DNA of 64,000 nt from Flavobacterium sp. ACAM 123 (GCF_000264055.1 NZ_AJXL01000004.1:1-64000); one strand, 5' to 3'; counted from the stretch's first letter, positions 51,137-61,140 are shown. Notes: a model not told the origin generated them from the letters alone. Made by a program: numbers and translations.

Positions 51137-53176
51137 TCAATTTAGTTTATAAAATCCCTTTCTACCAATAGCGTGAAAAGGGATTTTTTGTTTTTCTACA
51201 ACTCTTTTTCCTAATGTTTTTGGTATGGTTTTATAATTAGATGCATCTGCCACCACCATTTTTGGCTTTAGTAGTTGCAGCATTCGGTCCAGATTTATCT
51301 TAGGGGATTGCGTGAGGAGAATTATACTTGGACGTAAATCCTTTGGATACATGCCGGTACTATCTAAAATAAGAATCCTATTTTTGTTAAAGAAAGCGGT
51401 ATTTTTAATTTTTTCTTTGCTACTCAAGACACTGAAATTAGCCGTTAAATACGATTTAAGAACACTATTGTTTCGGGATGCCTTGATAATACTGTCATTT
51501 GCATATAGGGTTACCTTGGCTCCATTGCGCTCCGTTATCATAGTGTTCCTTTTTAGATTAAAAATTACCCATTCGTGCTGGTTTTGTAGTTTCCACTTGG
51601 TTTGCATATATACAGCCTGAACGGCTATTACAGACAGTAGTACTACAATAAGTTTATTGAAAGTAGGTTTCTTGAACCAAATTATAGTCGCCGTAATTAT
51701 TAAGTAGGAGCTGAGTAGTAGATAGGTATTAAATGGAATGTCCCGAATTATAAATTGTTCAAATGAGGCTATCGAGTTGATTATTTTGTTAAGATAATGA
51801 ATGCTCCATTCTAACGGCTTTAAAAGAAAAAGAGGAACATAATTAAAAGAGGCTAATACCATAACCAAGACGCCTAATGTCATTATGAAACTCAGTAATG
51901 GAATGACTGCTAGGTTAGTGATAAAAAACAAACCAGGAAACTGGTGAAAATAGTAGATGCTCAAGGGCATCGTGCCAATTTGTGCAGCAAAGGAAACAGT
52001 GACAATTCCCCATATGTATTTTAATGGTTTGCTTTTTGGCTGCCAAACGGAAGTTAGTAGCGGTTGCAGCCAAATTATAAAAAACAAAGCGATGTAACTC
52101 AGCTGAAAACCAACGTCAAACAGAAATGAAGGTTGGAAAAGTAAGATCAGCAGTATTGAAACTAAGAGCGTATGGTAGACATTTACACTCCGTCGCAACT
52201 GATACCCGATGGCAACGAAAGAGAACATGGTTACTGAACGGACCACAGAAGGTGCAAGACCTGCGATTAGTGCAAAAGCGGCCAAAGAGGACAGTATTAG
52301 ACTTAATTTGAGTATTGCCCCTCTTTTTGTATTGGGAATGGGTGCAAGGATAAAGTTTATAAATAGTAACAAGAACCCTACATGTAAGCCTGAAACTGAT
52401 AAAAGATGAATGGCTCCGGCATATTGGTAATCTTGGATAATTTCAGGTGAAATATCTTGTTTTTGACCCAAAATTAGTGCGATGGCCACACTTAATTCTT
52501 TCTTGTGGAATTCTTTTTTCTCCAGATTATGAATAATGGTTGTTCGTAATTTGGCAGCATAATACCAGATATCTTTTTTAAACGTGTTACTAACACTGAT
52601 CTGATCTGTGTCTGCGTAAAGTTGGGCATAGATTTGTTTTTTAGACAGGTAGGCGCCATAATCGAATTGGTTCGGATTATTAGGAAGTTTATTTTTATAG
52701 AGCATTCCTTTTATGCGCAATAGAGTTCCAGTTTCAAATGTAGGATGCACGCTGTCTTTATAAATATTCAAAAGTATTTTTCCGGAGCTGTTTTTAGAAC
52801 CAATTTGATTAAGGACTGCAATATAGCGGTCGTTAGAATTGCTTCCTTTTAATTTTTCTCTCACTACGAGAGACAAAAGTTGCTGTTTTTGAAAAACACT
52901 ACTATTGTGGCTGTAGTTATTTTGTTGATAAGAGTCAGTATGGACAAGGAGTGTGACAGCTCCTATCAAAAAGGTTAGTAGATACGTGCTTAACCCAAAG
53001 CACATGGTTTCTTTAAGAATATTTTTTTGTAAAAAATAACTTGTGACAAAGAACAACAAAGCAGCAGCGAACAACCCAAAAACGATTGCTGGATCTGGAT
53101 TTATGTAAAAGGGGATCGCAATCCCCAACACAAAGCCTATTGTAATTCTCGCTAAAGGAAACTGTAGCACTTTCAT
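51137..53176 (-). CDS. comEC: ComEC/Rec2-family DNA uptake channel protein
   Basis: Inner-membrane channel for single-stranded DNA in natural transformation. The 679-residue protein starts with hydrophobic segments and a DUF4131-like region, followed by the Competence domain (about 225-490) with IHLLSVSGLHVGFLLLFINF and a run of membrane helices. The C-terminal part (about 520-679) is a shortened remnant; the metallo-beta-lactamase domain of long ComEC proteins is not evident, as is common in Bacteroidota. It converges with the thioredoxin gene. Confidence 0.88.
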   Translation of the reverse strand: MKVLQFPLARITIGFVLGIAIPFYINPDPAIVFGLFAAALLFFVTSYFLQKNILKETMCFGLSTYLLTFLIGAVTLLVHTDSYQQNNYSHNSSVFQKQQLLSLVVREKLKGSNSNDRYIAVLNQIGSKNSSGKILLNIYKDSVHPTFETGTLLRIKGMLYKNKLPNNPNQFDYGAYLSKKQIYAQLYADTDQISVSNTFKKDIWYYAAKLRTTIIHNLEKKEFHKKELSVAIALILGQKQDISPEIIQDYQYAGAIHLLSVSGLHVGFLLLFINFILAPIPNTKRGAILKLSLILSSLAAFALIAGLAPSVVRSVTMFSFVAIGYQLRRSVNVYHTLLVSILLILLFQPSFLFDVGFQLSYIALFFIIWLQPLLTSVWQPKSKPLKYIWGIVTVSFAAQIGTMPLSIYYFHQFPGLFFITNLAVIPLLSFIMTLGVLVMVLASFNYVPLFLLKPLEWSIHYLNKIINSIASFEQFIIRDIPFNTYLLLSSYLIITATIIWFKKPTFNKLIVVLLSVIAVQAVYMQTKWKLQNQHEWVIFNLKRNTMITERNGAKVTLYANDSIIKASRNNSVLKSYLTANFSVLSSKEKIKNTAFFNKNRILILDSTGMYPKDLRPSIILLTQSPKINLDRMLQLLKPKMVVADASNYKTIPKTLGKRVVEKQKIPFHAIGRKGFYKLN
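51151..51188 (+). terminator. Terminator of the thioredoxin gene, embedded in the comEC 3' end
   Basis: Stem AAAATCCCTTT (51151-51161) and AAAGGGATTTT (51177-51187) is followed by T. It starts 18 nt after the thioredoxin stop and lies inside the last codons of comEC on the opposite strand. Confidence 0.55.
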
Positions 53177-53274
53177 AGTCCTAAAGTACAGAATTTTAAC
53201 AATAAATAACTTGTTTAATTTAGGATTTGAAAAAGGTCTTTTTTGCTAAGTGAAAAAGGAAAGTATTTTGCGCT

Positions 53275-53772
53275 TTATTTTAGAATACGATTTAATTGAA
53301 CAAAAGTATTCTGGTAATAGGTTTGTTTTAGAGAAGAAATAATGACTCCTTTTGAAGTAGAGGCATGGATAAATTGTACGTCACCGTCATGTACTTCCGT
53401 CACGATTCCTACATGATTAATTTGGGATCTTCTATTTGTTTTAAAAAAAATCAAATCGCCTTTTTTCGCGTTTTTTAGGTTCTGTCCTAATTCAATTCCT
53501 ATTTTAGATTGTTCATAAGATGACCGAGGAAGTTTGACGTCATGTAAACCAAAACACGAGTACACTAAGCCGGAGCAATCATAACCTGATTTTGTTGTGC
53601 CTGCCGTTTTATAGCGAACCCCAATGTTTTCTGTTGCAGTGCTTATTATTTTGTCAATAATTTGATTTGCACTTTCCTTTTTGTTTTCAGCAGACGAGCT
53701 AGTAATGACGGAGGAAGATTTGCAAGAGGCAAATAAAGCAATTAATGATAGTAGGTAAAATGACTTTTTCAA
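53275..53772 (-). CDS. NlpC/P60-family (C40) cell-wall peptidase lipoprotein
   Basis: Predicted to cut peptidoglycan peptides in the periplasm. The 165-residue protein has a lipobox (LFASC, Cys17) without acidic residues after it. The NlpC/P60 triad is Cys66 in SGYDCSGLV, His120 in NHVGIV and His136 in FIHAS. Only the one catalytic domain is present, with no SH3 or LysM part. It is 102 bp downstream of comEC's start and 47 bp after lpxB, same strand. Confidence 0.9.
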   Translation of the reverse strand: MKKSFYLLSLIALFASCKSSSVITSSSAENKKESANQIIDKIISTATENIGVRYKTAGTTKSGYDCSGLVYSCFGLHDVKLPRSSYEQSKIGIELGQNLKNAKKGDLIFFKTNRRSQINHVGIVTEVHDGDVQFIHASTSKGVIISSLKQTYYQNTFVQLNRILK

Positions 53773-53819
53773 ATGACTTTGGCTTATAGGTATTCAATCG
53801 CTACCGATTGTGAATAGTG

Positions 53820-54932
53820 TTAGTTTAAGGCGGCAACAATAAGCTTGGCTGTTTGCTCGCTTGCTCCAGTACCCCCCAGTTTTTTTTCTAATAAATCATA
53901 CTTTTGCAATAGTTGGGCACGATGGTTGGGTTCTAATATTTTATGTAATTCTTTTTTGAGGTTCTTCGTGTTAAAATCGTGCTGAATTAGTTCAGTCACT
54001 ACTTCCTCGTCCATAATTAAATTGACAAGGGAAATATATTTTAGGGTTATAATTCTTTTTGCAATTTGGTACGAAGCCCAACTTCCTTTGTAACACACTA
54101 CCTCTGGAACTTTGAAAAGAGCAGTTTCTAATGTTGCCGTTCCGGAAGTCACTAATGCTGCTGTTGCTATTTTTAATAAATCATAAGTTTTATTAGAGAT
54201 GAATTTAATGTTTCCGTTAGTTATGAAACTTTCATAAAAGGAGAACTCTTGACTTGGAGCACCCGCAATTACAAATTGGTAATCTGGAAATTCTTCTACA
54301 ACACTTAACATCACTCCAAGCATTTTAGTTATTTCTTGTTTCCTACTGCCGGGAAGCAATGCGATTATAGGTTTGTCATCTAGCTGATTTTCGATCTTAA
54401 ATAGGGAAGAATCTAGTACCGGTTGGCTCTGTATCGCATCGATTAGGGGGTGACCTACAAATTGTACTGGGAAATTATGTTTTTCTTCATAAAATGCTTT
54501 TTCGAAGGGCAAAATAACATACATTTTATCTACATCTCTTTTGATATCATTAATTCTATTTTCTTTCCAAGCCCATATTTGGGGTGAGATGTAATAGTGT
54601 GTTGGGATGCCTTTTTCTTTGGCCCATTTTGCAATTCGCATATTAAAACCAGGATAGTCAATAAAAATAATAACGTCAGGTTGGGATTCAGCTATGTCTC
54701 TTTTGCATATTTTAATATTACCTAAGATAGTTTTTAAGTTAAATAGGACTTCTATAAAACCCATGAAAGCTAGTTCCCGATAATGTTTGACTAACGTGCC
54801 GCCTACTTTTTGCATTAAATCGCCACCCCAAAAGCGAATTTCTGCATCAATATCTTTTCTATATAAAGCTTTCATTAGATTAGAACCATGCAAATCGCCT
54901 GACGCCTCTCCGGCTATAATGTAATATTTCAT
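53820..54932 (-). CDS. lpxB: Lipid-A-disaccharide synthase
   Basis: Joins UDP-diacylglucosamine and lipid X to form the lipid A disaccharide. The 370-residue protein starts MKYYIIAGEASGDLHGSNLM, the family signature, and shows GGDLMQKVGG, IFIDYPGFNMRIAKWAKEKG, YYISPQIWAWKENRI, LLPGSRKQEI and SGTATLETALFKVPEVVCYK. Length is normal. It is the last but one gene of a minus-strand run surE - small membrane gene - lpxB - NlpC/P60. Confidence 0.95.
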   Translation of the reverse strand: MKYYIIAGEASGDLHGSNLMKALYRKDIDAEIRFWGGDLMQKVGGTLVKHYRELAFMGFIEVLFNLKTILGNIKICKRDIAESQPDVIIFIDYPGFNMRIAKWAKEKGIPTHYYISPQIWAWKENRINDIKRDVDKMYVILPFEKAFYEEKHNFPVQFVGHPLIDAIQSQPVLDSSLFKIENQLDDKPIIALLPGSRKQEITKMLGVMLSVVEEFPDYQFVIAGAPSQEFSFYESFITNGNIKFISNKTYDLLKIATAALVTSGTATLETALFKVPEVVCYKGSWASYQIAKRIITLKYISLVNLIMDEEVVTELIQHDFNTKNLKKELHKILEPNHRAQLLQKYDLLEKKLGGTGASEQTAKLIVAALN

Positions 54933-55020
54933 TTTTGAGGGTGTGGATTAGTTTAAAAAAACTTCTGTATTCAAAATTAGGTATTGAATGTTCATCAATC
55001 AAGCAAATCGGTCGTTATTT

Positions 55021-55293
55021 TTAAATAAACAAAGTCAATACGGTTAAAATAATCACTGCCAATACAACCCCTCGCGCGATACTATCTTTGTTCATTTTTA
55101 ATAAAACAGCAAAGAGAAGTAAGTCAAGAATTGAACCAAGCGTAATTAATTTACCAAGTGAACCCTGAGATTTCATAATTTGAATTCCCGATATAAAATT
55201 ATAAGGGGAAAACAAGAGTATAAAAATAAAAGCACCCAATGCAGATGCCATAATTCCAAGTATAAATCCTTTTAACAATGCTATTTCATTCAT
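55021..55293 (-). CDS. Small membrane protein coupled to surE
   Basis: A 90-residue protein with three hydrophobic segments (about 5-30, 43-63 and 70-90). I chose the ATG at 55293; it lies in ATGAATGA, whose last TGA is the surE stop, giving an 8-bp overlap. The open frame runs further upstream into surE but without sense as a start. The family is not recognised; proteins of this size follow surE in other flavobacteria. Confidence 0.72.
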   Translation of the reverse strand: MNEIALLKGFILGIMASALGAFIFILLFSPYNFISGIQIMKSQGSLGKLITLGSILDLLLFAVLLKMNKDSIARGVVLAVIILTVLTLFI

Positions 55294-56065
55294 TCCACTT
55301 CCAGGTGTTGAGTTCTTGCGTGGCATGATGGGCCGTTAAATCAAATTGAACTGGGACCACAGAAATGTATCCGTTTCCAAGAGCCCATTCGTCAGTATCT
55401 TCACCTTTGTCTTGGTTTACAAACTCTCCAGCAAGCCAATAGTAATCTCGTCCTTGTGGTGTTTGTCGTTTGTCAAATTTTTCTACCCAACGGGCTTTGG
55501 CTTGGCGGCATATCTTTATTCCTTTAATGTTTTCTTTTGTCAATTTTGGAAAATTCACGTTTAGAACAACTCCTTTGGGCAGTTTGTTTTCTAAAACTTC
55601 TAAAGTGATTTTGCGAATAAAAGGTTTCATAGTTTCAAAATCAGCGTTCCATTCGAAGTCTAAAAGGGAAAATCCTATTGCGGGAATTCCTTCAATTCCT
55701 GCCTCGACGGCGGCACTCATCGTTCCTGAATAGATGACGTTTATGGATGAGTTAGAGCCGTGATTTACTCCTGACACGCATAAATCTGGCTTTCTTTTTA
55801 GGATTTCATTTACCGCTAATTTAACGCAATCCACTGGGGTTCCAGAACAGCTATACTCTTGTATAACATCATTTTCTTTCGAAATTTTGTTTAAATACAA
55901 GGTGCTGTTTGTCGTTATGGCATGACCCATACCGCTCTGAGGTTTGTCTGGCGCCACAACTAAAATGTCGCCTATTTCTGCCATAACAGCGATTAATGCC
56001 CGAAGTCCCGGGGCCGAAACGCCATCGTCGTTCGTTATCAAAATTAAAGGTTTCACTGTAGCCAT
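55286..56065 (-). CDS. surE: 5'-nucleotidase SurE
   Basis: Removes phosphate from nucleoside monophosphates; linked to stationary-phase survival. The 259-residue protein has the metal site ITNDDGVSAPGLRAL near the N-terminus, then VVAPDKPQSGMGHAIT, CSGTPVDCVKLAVN and VSGVNHGSNSSINVIYSGTMSAA, all typical of SurE. Length is normal for the family. It overlaps the following small gene by 8 bp and is divergent from the processing protease, with 208 bp between them. Confidence 0.95.
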   Translation of the reverse strand: MATVKPLILITNDDGVSAPGLRALIAVMAEIGDILVVAPDKPQSGMGHAITTNSTLYLNKISKENDVIQEYSCSGTPVDCVKLAVNEILKRKPDLCVSGVNHGSNSSINVIYSGTMSAAVEAGIEGIPAIGFSLLDFEWNADFETMKPFIRKITLEVLENKLPKGVVLNVNFPKLTKENIKGIKICRQAKARWVEKFDKRQTPQGRDYYWLAGEFVNQDKGEDTDEWALGNGYISVVPVQFDLTAHHATQELNTWKWNE

Positions 56066-56233
56066 ATTTCTATTATTGTTTGAGCCTTTAATGTCACTTT
56101 TGCAAGCAAATTAGATAAGGCTGATTTATATATTTAAAACAAAGAAAACAAATTTAATGAACTTGAAAGATTAAAGGAAAACAAAAAAAACATTTTTATA
56201 CCTTTAACAAAAATTTAGGTAGAATTTACGATT

Positions 56234-56262
56234 GTTGGCATAGTTTTTACCGTACTTTAGTT
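56234..56262 (+). promoter_or_regulatory. Putative promoter of the C-terminal processing protease gene
   Basis: TTG, about 18 bp, TACTTTAG is a partial match to the Bacteroidota consensus about 10-15 bp before the ATG at 56274. Positions are approximate. Confidence 0.25.
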
Positions 56263-56273
56263 CAAAAATTTGG

Positions 56274-58544
56274 ATGAATACTATTCTTAACTTTATGAAA
56301 AGAAATTATAAAATATTAGGTGTTATTGTGTTGCTATCGGCGACATTATTTGCATTTAATTTGAAATCAGGGGTTGATTCTAATCCTGATAAAGACAAGT
56401 TACTATTAGAATTGTTGACGTTTGTGCTTGAAAAAGGACACTATAGTCCTGCTACTATAGATGATGCTTTTTCAAAGGGGTTGTATAAAGATTATGTTCA
56501 GGCTTTAGACCCGTCTAAACGATTTTTCCTGCAATCTGACATTGATGAATTTTCAAAATTTGAAACAGAATTAGATGATCAATTGATTAATAAAGATCTG
56601 ACTTTTTTCAATCTCACTTATGTCCGTTTGATGAAAAGAATGGAAGAAAGTAAAGCAATATATAAAGGGATTATGAATGTTCCTTTTGACTATTCGATAG
56701 ATGAGAGTTTTAACACCGATTATGATAAAGCACCTTATGCAAAAAATACTACAGAACTTACCGAAAGATGGAGAAAGCAAATCAAATTATCTGCGCTTTC
56801 TTCTTTAACGGAGCGCTTGAGAGTTCAAGAGAAGAAAAATAACGGAGTTGAAGATAATGAAGATGTGAATGTAGCCGAAGAGGCTAAGGGCGGTGAAACA
56901 ATTAATCTTGATGATGCTAACAAAACAGCAAAAGAAGCTTCTAATGACGATAAAAATAAATCTTTTGCGGAATTAGAAAAAGAAACACGTGAAAGCGCAA
57001 AAAAATCGTTGGATGAATATTTTGGTTTCATGAATGATTTGGACAGAGATGATTGGTTTTCAGTTTATATCAATTCCATAACTGCGGGGTATGACCCTCA
57101 TACCAACTATTTTGCACCTGAAGAAAAAGAGCGTTTTGATGTTAGCATTAGTGGAAAATTAGAAGGTATTGGAGCGCGTCTTCAAAAGAAAAACGATTTC
57201 ACCGAAATATCCGAACTGATTTCTGGTGGTCCAGCGTGGAGAGGAAAACAGCTCGAAGCGGGAGATTTAGTGATGAAAGTGGCGCAAGGAAATGGACTAC
57301 CTGTAGATGTAGTGGGAATGCGACTTGATGATGTCGTGAAAAAAATTAAAGGTCCGAAAGGTACTGAAGTTCGTCTTACTGTGAAAAAAGTGGATGGAAC
57401 GATTAAAGTTATTTCTATTATTCGAGATGTTGTAGAGATTGAAGAAACTTATGCTAAGTCTAGCGTTGTTATGAAAGACGGGTTGAAATACGGTGTGATT
57501 TATCTGCCTAAATTTTACATTGATTTTGAAAACAAAGACGGGAGAGATGCTGGAAAAGACATAGCATTAGAAGTGGAGAGACTTAAAATGGCAAATGTAG
57601 ACGGAATTGTACTTGATGTTCGTGACGATGGAGGAGGTTCGCTATCGACGGTTGTTGATATCGCCGGACTGTTTATTGAGCAGGGGCCTATTGTTCAAAT
57701 AAAATCAGCAGGAAGAAAAAAAGAGGTTTTATACGATAGAGATAAAAAAATAGAATGGGATGGTCCATTAGTAATTATGGTCAATAGTTTTTCGGCCTCA
57801 GCGTCAGAAATCTTAGCAGCAGCAATCCAAGATTATAAAAGAGGAATTATTATTGGTAGTAAACAAACGTACGGTAAAGGGACGGTACAGAATGTTATCG
57901 ATTTAAACCAATTTGTACGAAGTAGTGATGTGGGAGATTTGGGAGCGTTGAAAACAACAACTCAAAAATTCTATAGAATAAACGGAGGGTCAACCCAATT
58001 AGAAGGAGTAAGCAGCGATATTGTTATGCCGGACAGATATGCTTATCTAAAAATGGGGGAAAGAGATGTAGACCATGCTATGCCTTGGGATAAAATTGAT
58101 GCTGCGACTTATACGGTATGGGATAAAACATCGAATTTTAGCAAAGCCATTTTAAACAGTAAAGAAAGAATTTCCCATAATGAGCAATTTAAATTAATTG
58201 AGGATAATGCAAAATGGATTGATAGTAGAAGTGAGGAAAACACGTATAGTTTAAATAAGGATAAATTCAAAATTGCTCAAAATGCAATTGAAGAAAAAGC
58301 TAAAAAATACAAACCTATTTCTCAGTATAAAAATTCATTACAGTTTTCGTCTTTGCCATATGAAATACTAGAAACGAGTAAGGACACTGTTTTAAAAGAG
58401 AAAAGGGACAGGTGGCATGAAAGTTTAGCTAAGGATATTTATGTTGAGGAAGCACTAAATGTTTTAGATGATTTGCAAACTAAAGTTATTTTAAAAAAGT
58501 CAGGTTCTTCCACTTTAAAAAAAGAAAAACTAGCTAAATCATAA
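56274..58544 (+). CDS. C-terminal processing (tail-specific) protease
   Basis: Periplasmic S41 protease of 756 residues, Prc/Tsp type. It has an N-terminal anchor (about 13-28), a helical N-domain (about 40-240), a PDZ domain (about 285-375, GIGARLQKKN), and the S41 core with VDGIVLDVRDDGGGSL, the catalytic Ser in NSFSASASEI and the Lys in SKQTYGKGTVQ. A DUF3340-like C-terminal region (about 590-756) is typical of full-length Tsp. A second ATG at 56295 (MKRNYKILG) is a possible start. The permease gene follows after 16 bp. Confidence 0.92.
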   Translation: MNTILNFMKRNYKILGVIVLLSATLFAFNLKSGVDSNPDKDKLLLELLTFVLEKGHYSPATIDDAFSKGLYKDYVQALDPSKRFFLQSDIDEFSKFETELDDQLINKDLTFFNLTYVRLMKRMEESKAIYKGIMNVPFDYSIDESFNTDYDKAPYAKNTTELTERWRKQIKLSALSSLTERLRVQEKKNNGVEDNEDVNVAEEAKGGETINLDDANKTAKEASNDDKNKSFAELEKETRESAKKSLDEYFGFMNDLDRDDWFSVYINSITAGYDPHTNYFAPEEKERFDVSISGKLEGIGARLQKKNDFTEISELISGGPAWRGKQLEAGDLVMKVAQGNGLPVDVVGMRLDDVVKKIKGPKGTEVRLTVKKVDGTIKVISIIRDVVEIEETYAKSSVVMKDGLKYGVIYLPKFYIDFENKDGRDAGKDIALEVERLKMANVDGIVLDVRDDGGGSLSTVVDIAGLFIEQGPIVQIKSAGRKKEVLYDRDKKIEWDGPLVIMVNSFSASASEILAAAIQDYKRGIIIGSKQTYGKGTVQNVIDLNQFVRSSDVGDLGALKTTTQKFYRINGGSTQLEGVSSDIVMPDRYAYLKMGERDVDHAMPWDKIDAATYTVWDKTSNFSKAILNSKERISHNEQFKLIEDNAKWIDSRSEENTYSLNKDKFKIAQNAIEEKAKKYKPISQYKNSLQFSSLPYEILETSKDTVLKEKRDRWHESLAKDIYVEEALNVLDDLQTKVILKKSGSSTLKKEKLAKS

Positions 58545-58560
58545 GTGCAGCCTTCTTTAA

Positions 58561-59667
58561 ATGAATAATAAAACACAATCATTAACTGTTATTGCGCTCC
58601 ATAAATTCAAAAAGAATTTGTGGGGCGTTTTCAGTTTTTCTTTTATCGTGATCTTACTTTTTGTTTCGATATTTGCTTATATTTTGGCTCCTGATAACTC
58701 AAAAAATGCAAATCAAATGCATTTGTCTATTCATTCTAAACCGCCAGGTTTTAACGTGAACATCTTGTCTATTCCTTTAGAGGAGAAGAAAAAAAAGACG
58801 GTGAAGAATTACTTTTTAGGCTTTGAAAATAGTGTTACTGAGGTCGCGATCGAAAGTTACAAACTAGTGGGGAACTCTATTGTGTATGTTGAATATAATG
58901 ATGAACCATCATTAAAAATGGTGAAAGAGATTGACCTGAAATCTTTTGCGGGACAAAGCTCAATTGTATTAGTAGAGGAGGAGTTTATTAAAAACAGGAC
59001 TTTTTATTTAGGGACTGATAAATATGGGCGAGACTTGCTTAGCAGGATGTTAATTGGGTCGCGAGTTTCTATATCCATAGGTATTGTAGCCGTGTTGATT
59101 TCTTTAATTGTAGGAATCTTTTTTGGTGCAATAGGAGGATATTTTGGGGGGAAAGTGGACGCAGTAATTATGTGGCTTGTGAACATTATTTGGTCAATAC
59201 CAACACTCCTTCTTGTTATTGCTATCACATTGGCATTAGGCAAAGGTTTTTGGCAGGTTTTTGTTGCTGTCGGATTGACGATGTGGGTTGAAGTGGCACG
59301 TGTAGTTCGTGGTCAGGTCATAAGTGTTAAGGAGATGCAATATGTTACCGCAGCAAGAGCTTTAGGTTTTGGAGATTTCCGAATTATTTTCAATCATATT
59401 CTACCCAATATTATGGCTCCGGTGATTGTTATTTCAGCGGCCAATTTCGCTTCAGCGATATTAGTGGAAAGCGGTCTGAGCTTTCTTGGGTTGGGTGCTC
59501 AGCCACCAATTCCTAGTTGGGGAAGCATTATAAAGGATCACTACAGTTACATTATACTTGGTAAACCTTATTTAGCTATGGTTCCCGGTGTGGCCATCAT
59601 GTTACTGACATTGGCTTTTATGATAATGGGAAATGCTTTGCGAGACGCCTTGGATGTGAAACAATAA
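58561..59667 (+). CDS. DppC-type ABC transporter permease
   Basis: Inner-membrane permease of 368 residues, OppC/DppC type. It has a first helix in OppC_N (about 20-45), a long periplasmic insert (about 45-150, with YLGTDKYGRDLLSRMLIGSR at its end) and a BPD_transp_1 domain (about 160-368) with the EAA-like loop AARALGFGDFRIIFNHILPN and the end DALDVKQ. No ATPase, second permease or binding protein lies nearby, so its partners are encoded elsewhere. It is 16 bp after the protease gene. Confidence 0.9.
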   Translation: MNNKTQSLTVIALHKFKKNLWGVFSFSFIVILLFVSIFAYILAPDNSKNANQMHLSIHSKPPGFNVNILSIPLEEKKKKTVKNYFLGFENSVTEVAIESYKLVGNSIVYVEYNDEPSLKMVKEIDLKSFAGQSSIVLVEEEFIKNRTFYLGTDKYGRDLLSRMLIGSRVSISIGIVAVLISLIVGIFFGAIGGYFGGKVDAVIMWLVNIIWSIPTLLLVIAITLALGKGFWQVFVAVGLTMWVEVARVVRGQVISVKEMQYVTAARALGFGDFRIIFNHILPNIMAPVIVISAANFASAILVESGLSFLGLGAQPPIPSWGSIIKDHYSYIILGKPYLAMVPGVAIMLLTLAFMIMGNALRDALDVKQ

Positions 59668-59887
59668 AGGCGTTGGTTGGGTAGTTCAATATTTTAGAAT
59701 GAAATATGCTAATGCCTTTTTAGTTCCCAATACGCGAAAAAATAGCACTTCGTGATTTTATACTTTCGACAGACAGTATTGAAAAAGTTGCCAGTATTTT
59801 TTTTATGAAACTAGATGATGCACTAGAAAATAGGTTAGAAAAAGGTAGCGATTATAAATCTTAGCCGATTAACTAAGCGCTTAGTTG

Positions 59888-61123
59888 TTACCACTCATTT
59901 ACTTTATTTGCGTCCATTTTAAGAAAGATAAACAATAAAATAGTAAATCCCCAAAGACCAGAACCTCCATAAGAAAAGAAAGGTAGTGGAACTCCAATTG
60001 TGGGGAAAACGCCTACTACCATCGCAATGTTTACAAAGAAATGAGTAAACAAAATACCGGCGACGCAATAGCCATAAACCCGGCTAAATTTTGTTTTTTG
60101 CCTTTCGGCCAAATAGATAACCCGAACAAATAAGCTGACAAAAAGCGTGATTACCACAAGTGATCCTATAAAGCCCCATTCTTCACCAACAGTGGTAAAG
60201 ATATAATCAGTATGCTGTTCCGGTACAAATCCTCCTTTAGTTTGAGTTCCTTCCAAAAAACCTCTCCCAAGCCATCCTCCAGATCCAATAGCAATTTCAG
60301 ATTGGTTGGTATTGTAGCCAATTCCTTTTAAATCTACGGTTTTACCCAATAAGATATTAAAACGATCCCTATGGTGTTGTTTAAAGACATTTTGAAATAC
60401 ATAACTTACAGACAGAACAAAACCGGATATCAATGCAAGTATAATTGTGCTTAACAGCATATTGCGGTCTCCTAGTCTTGATTTAAAATGAACAATCAGG
60501 ATAACTACTAATGCCAACAGTATTACGTATTGTGGTTCAAAAACTAAGGTTAGCACAAATAAGGCTATTGTGACGAAACCAGTCCATACATACCATGAAG
60601 GCAAGCCTTCTCGATACAAAACAATGATAAAGATGCTGTAGATTAATGCACTACCAGGGTCGGGCTGGGGTAGAATAAGGAGGACAGGCAAAAATACAAT
60701 CGCAAGTGCCTGCATTTGGCGGCTTGCTTCTTTTAAATTAATTTGGGAGTCACTTAAAAATTTTGCTAAGGCCAAGGAGGTTGCAGCTTTGGCAAATTCA
60801 GAGGGCTGTATAGTGAAGCTTCCAAGTGCGTACCAGCATCGTTGTCCCGCTATAGTTTTACCAAACAGAAAAAGACCTGCCAATGATAATAAGGAAACAA
60901 TAAAAATTATACTTGCATATTTTTCATAAAATTTACCATCAATGGCAAGTATTATAAAAATTAAGGGAATAGTCAATAAAATAAATATAAGCTGTTTCTG
61001 GTATGTACCTTCAATAGACGATAAGGATGACGAGTAGATGTTTAACCAACCCATTATCACAAGAGCACCATAAATTAGTATACATGTCCAGTCAAGATTT
61101 TTCTTTATGCTTTGATTTTTCAT
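59888..61123 (-). CDS. rodA: Rod-shape SEDS peptidoglycan polymerase
   Basis: Polymerises glycan strands with PBP2 in the elongation complex. The 411-residue protein has about ten membrane segments and SEDS motifs: AGQRCWYALGSFTIQPSEFAK, LPQPDPGSALIY, GIGYNTNQSEIAIGSGGWLGRGFLEGTQ, VPEQHTDYIFTTVGEEWGF and GVPLPFFSYGGSGLW. Length is slightly over the usual 370-400. It ends the mreC-mreD-pbp2-rodA operon, 17 bp after the pbp2 stop. Confidence 0.95.
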   Translation of the reverse strand: MKNQSIKKNLDWTCILIYGALVIMGWLNIYSSSLSSIEGTYQKQLIFILLTIPLIFIILAIDGKFYEKYASIIFIVSLLSLAGLFLFGKTIAGQRCWYALGSFTIQPSEFAKAATSLALAKFLSDSQINLKEASRQMQALAIVFLPVLLILPQPDPGSALIYSIFIIVLYREGLPSWYVWTGFVTIALFVLTLVFEPQYVILLALVVILIVHFKSRLGDRNMLLSTIILALISGFVLSVSYVFQNVFKQHHRDRFNILLGKTVDLKGIGYNTNQSEIAIGSGGWLGRGFLEGTQTKGGFVPEQHTDYIFTTVGEEWGFIGSLVVITLFVSLFVRVIYLAERQKTKFSRVYGYCVAGILFTHFFVNIAMVVGVFPTIGVPLPFFSYGGSGLWGFTILLFIFLKMDANKVNEW

Positions 61124-61140
61124 TTGGAATGAATCTCTTT

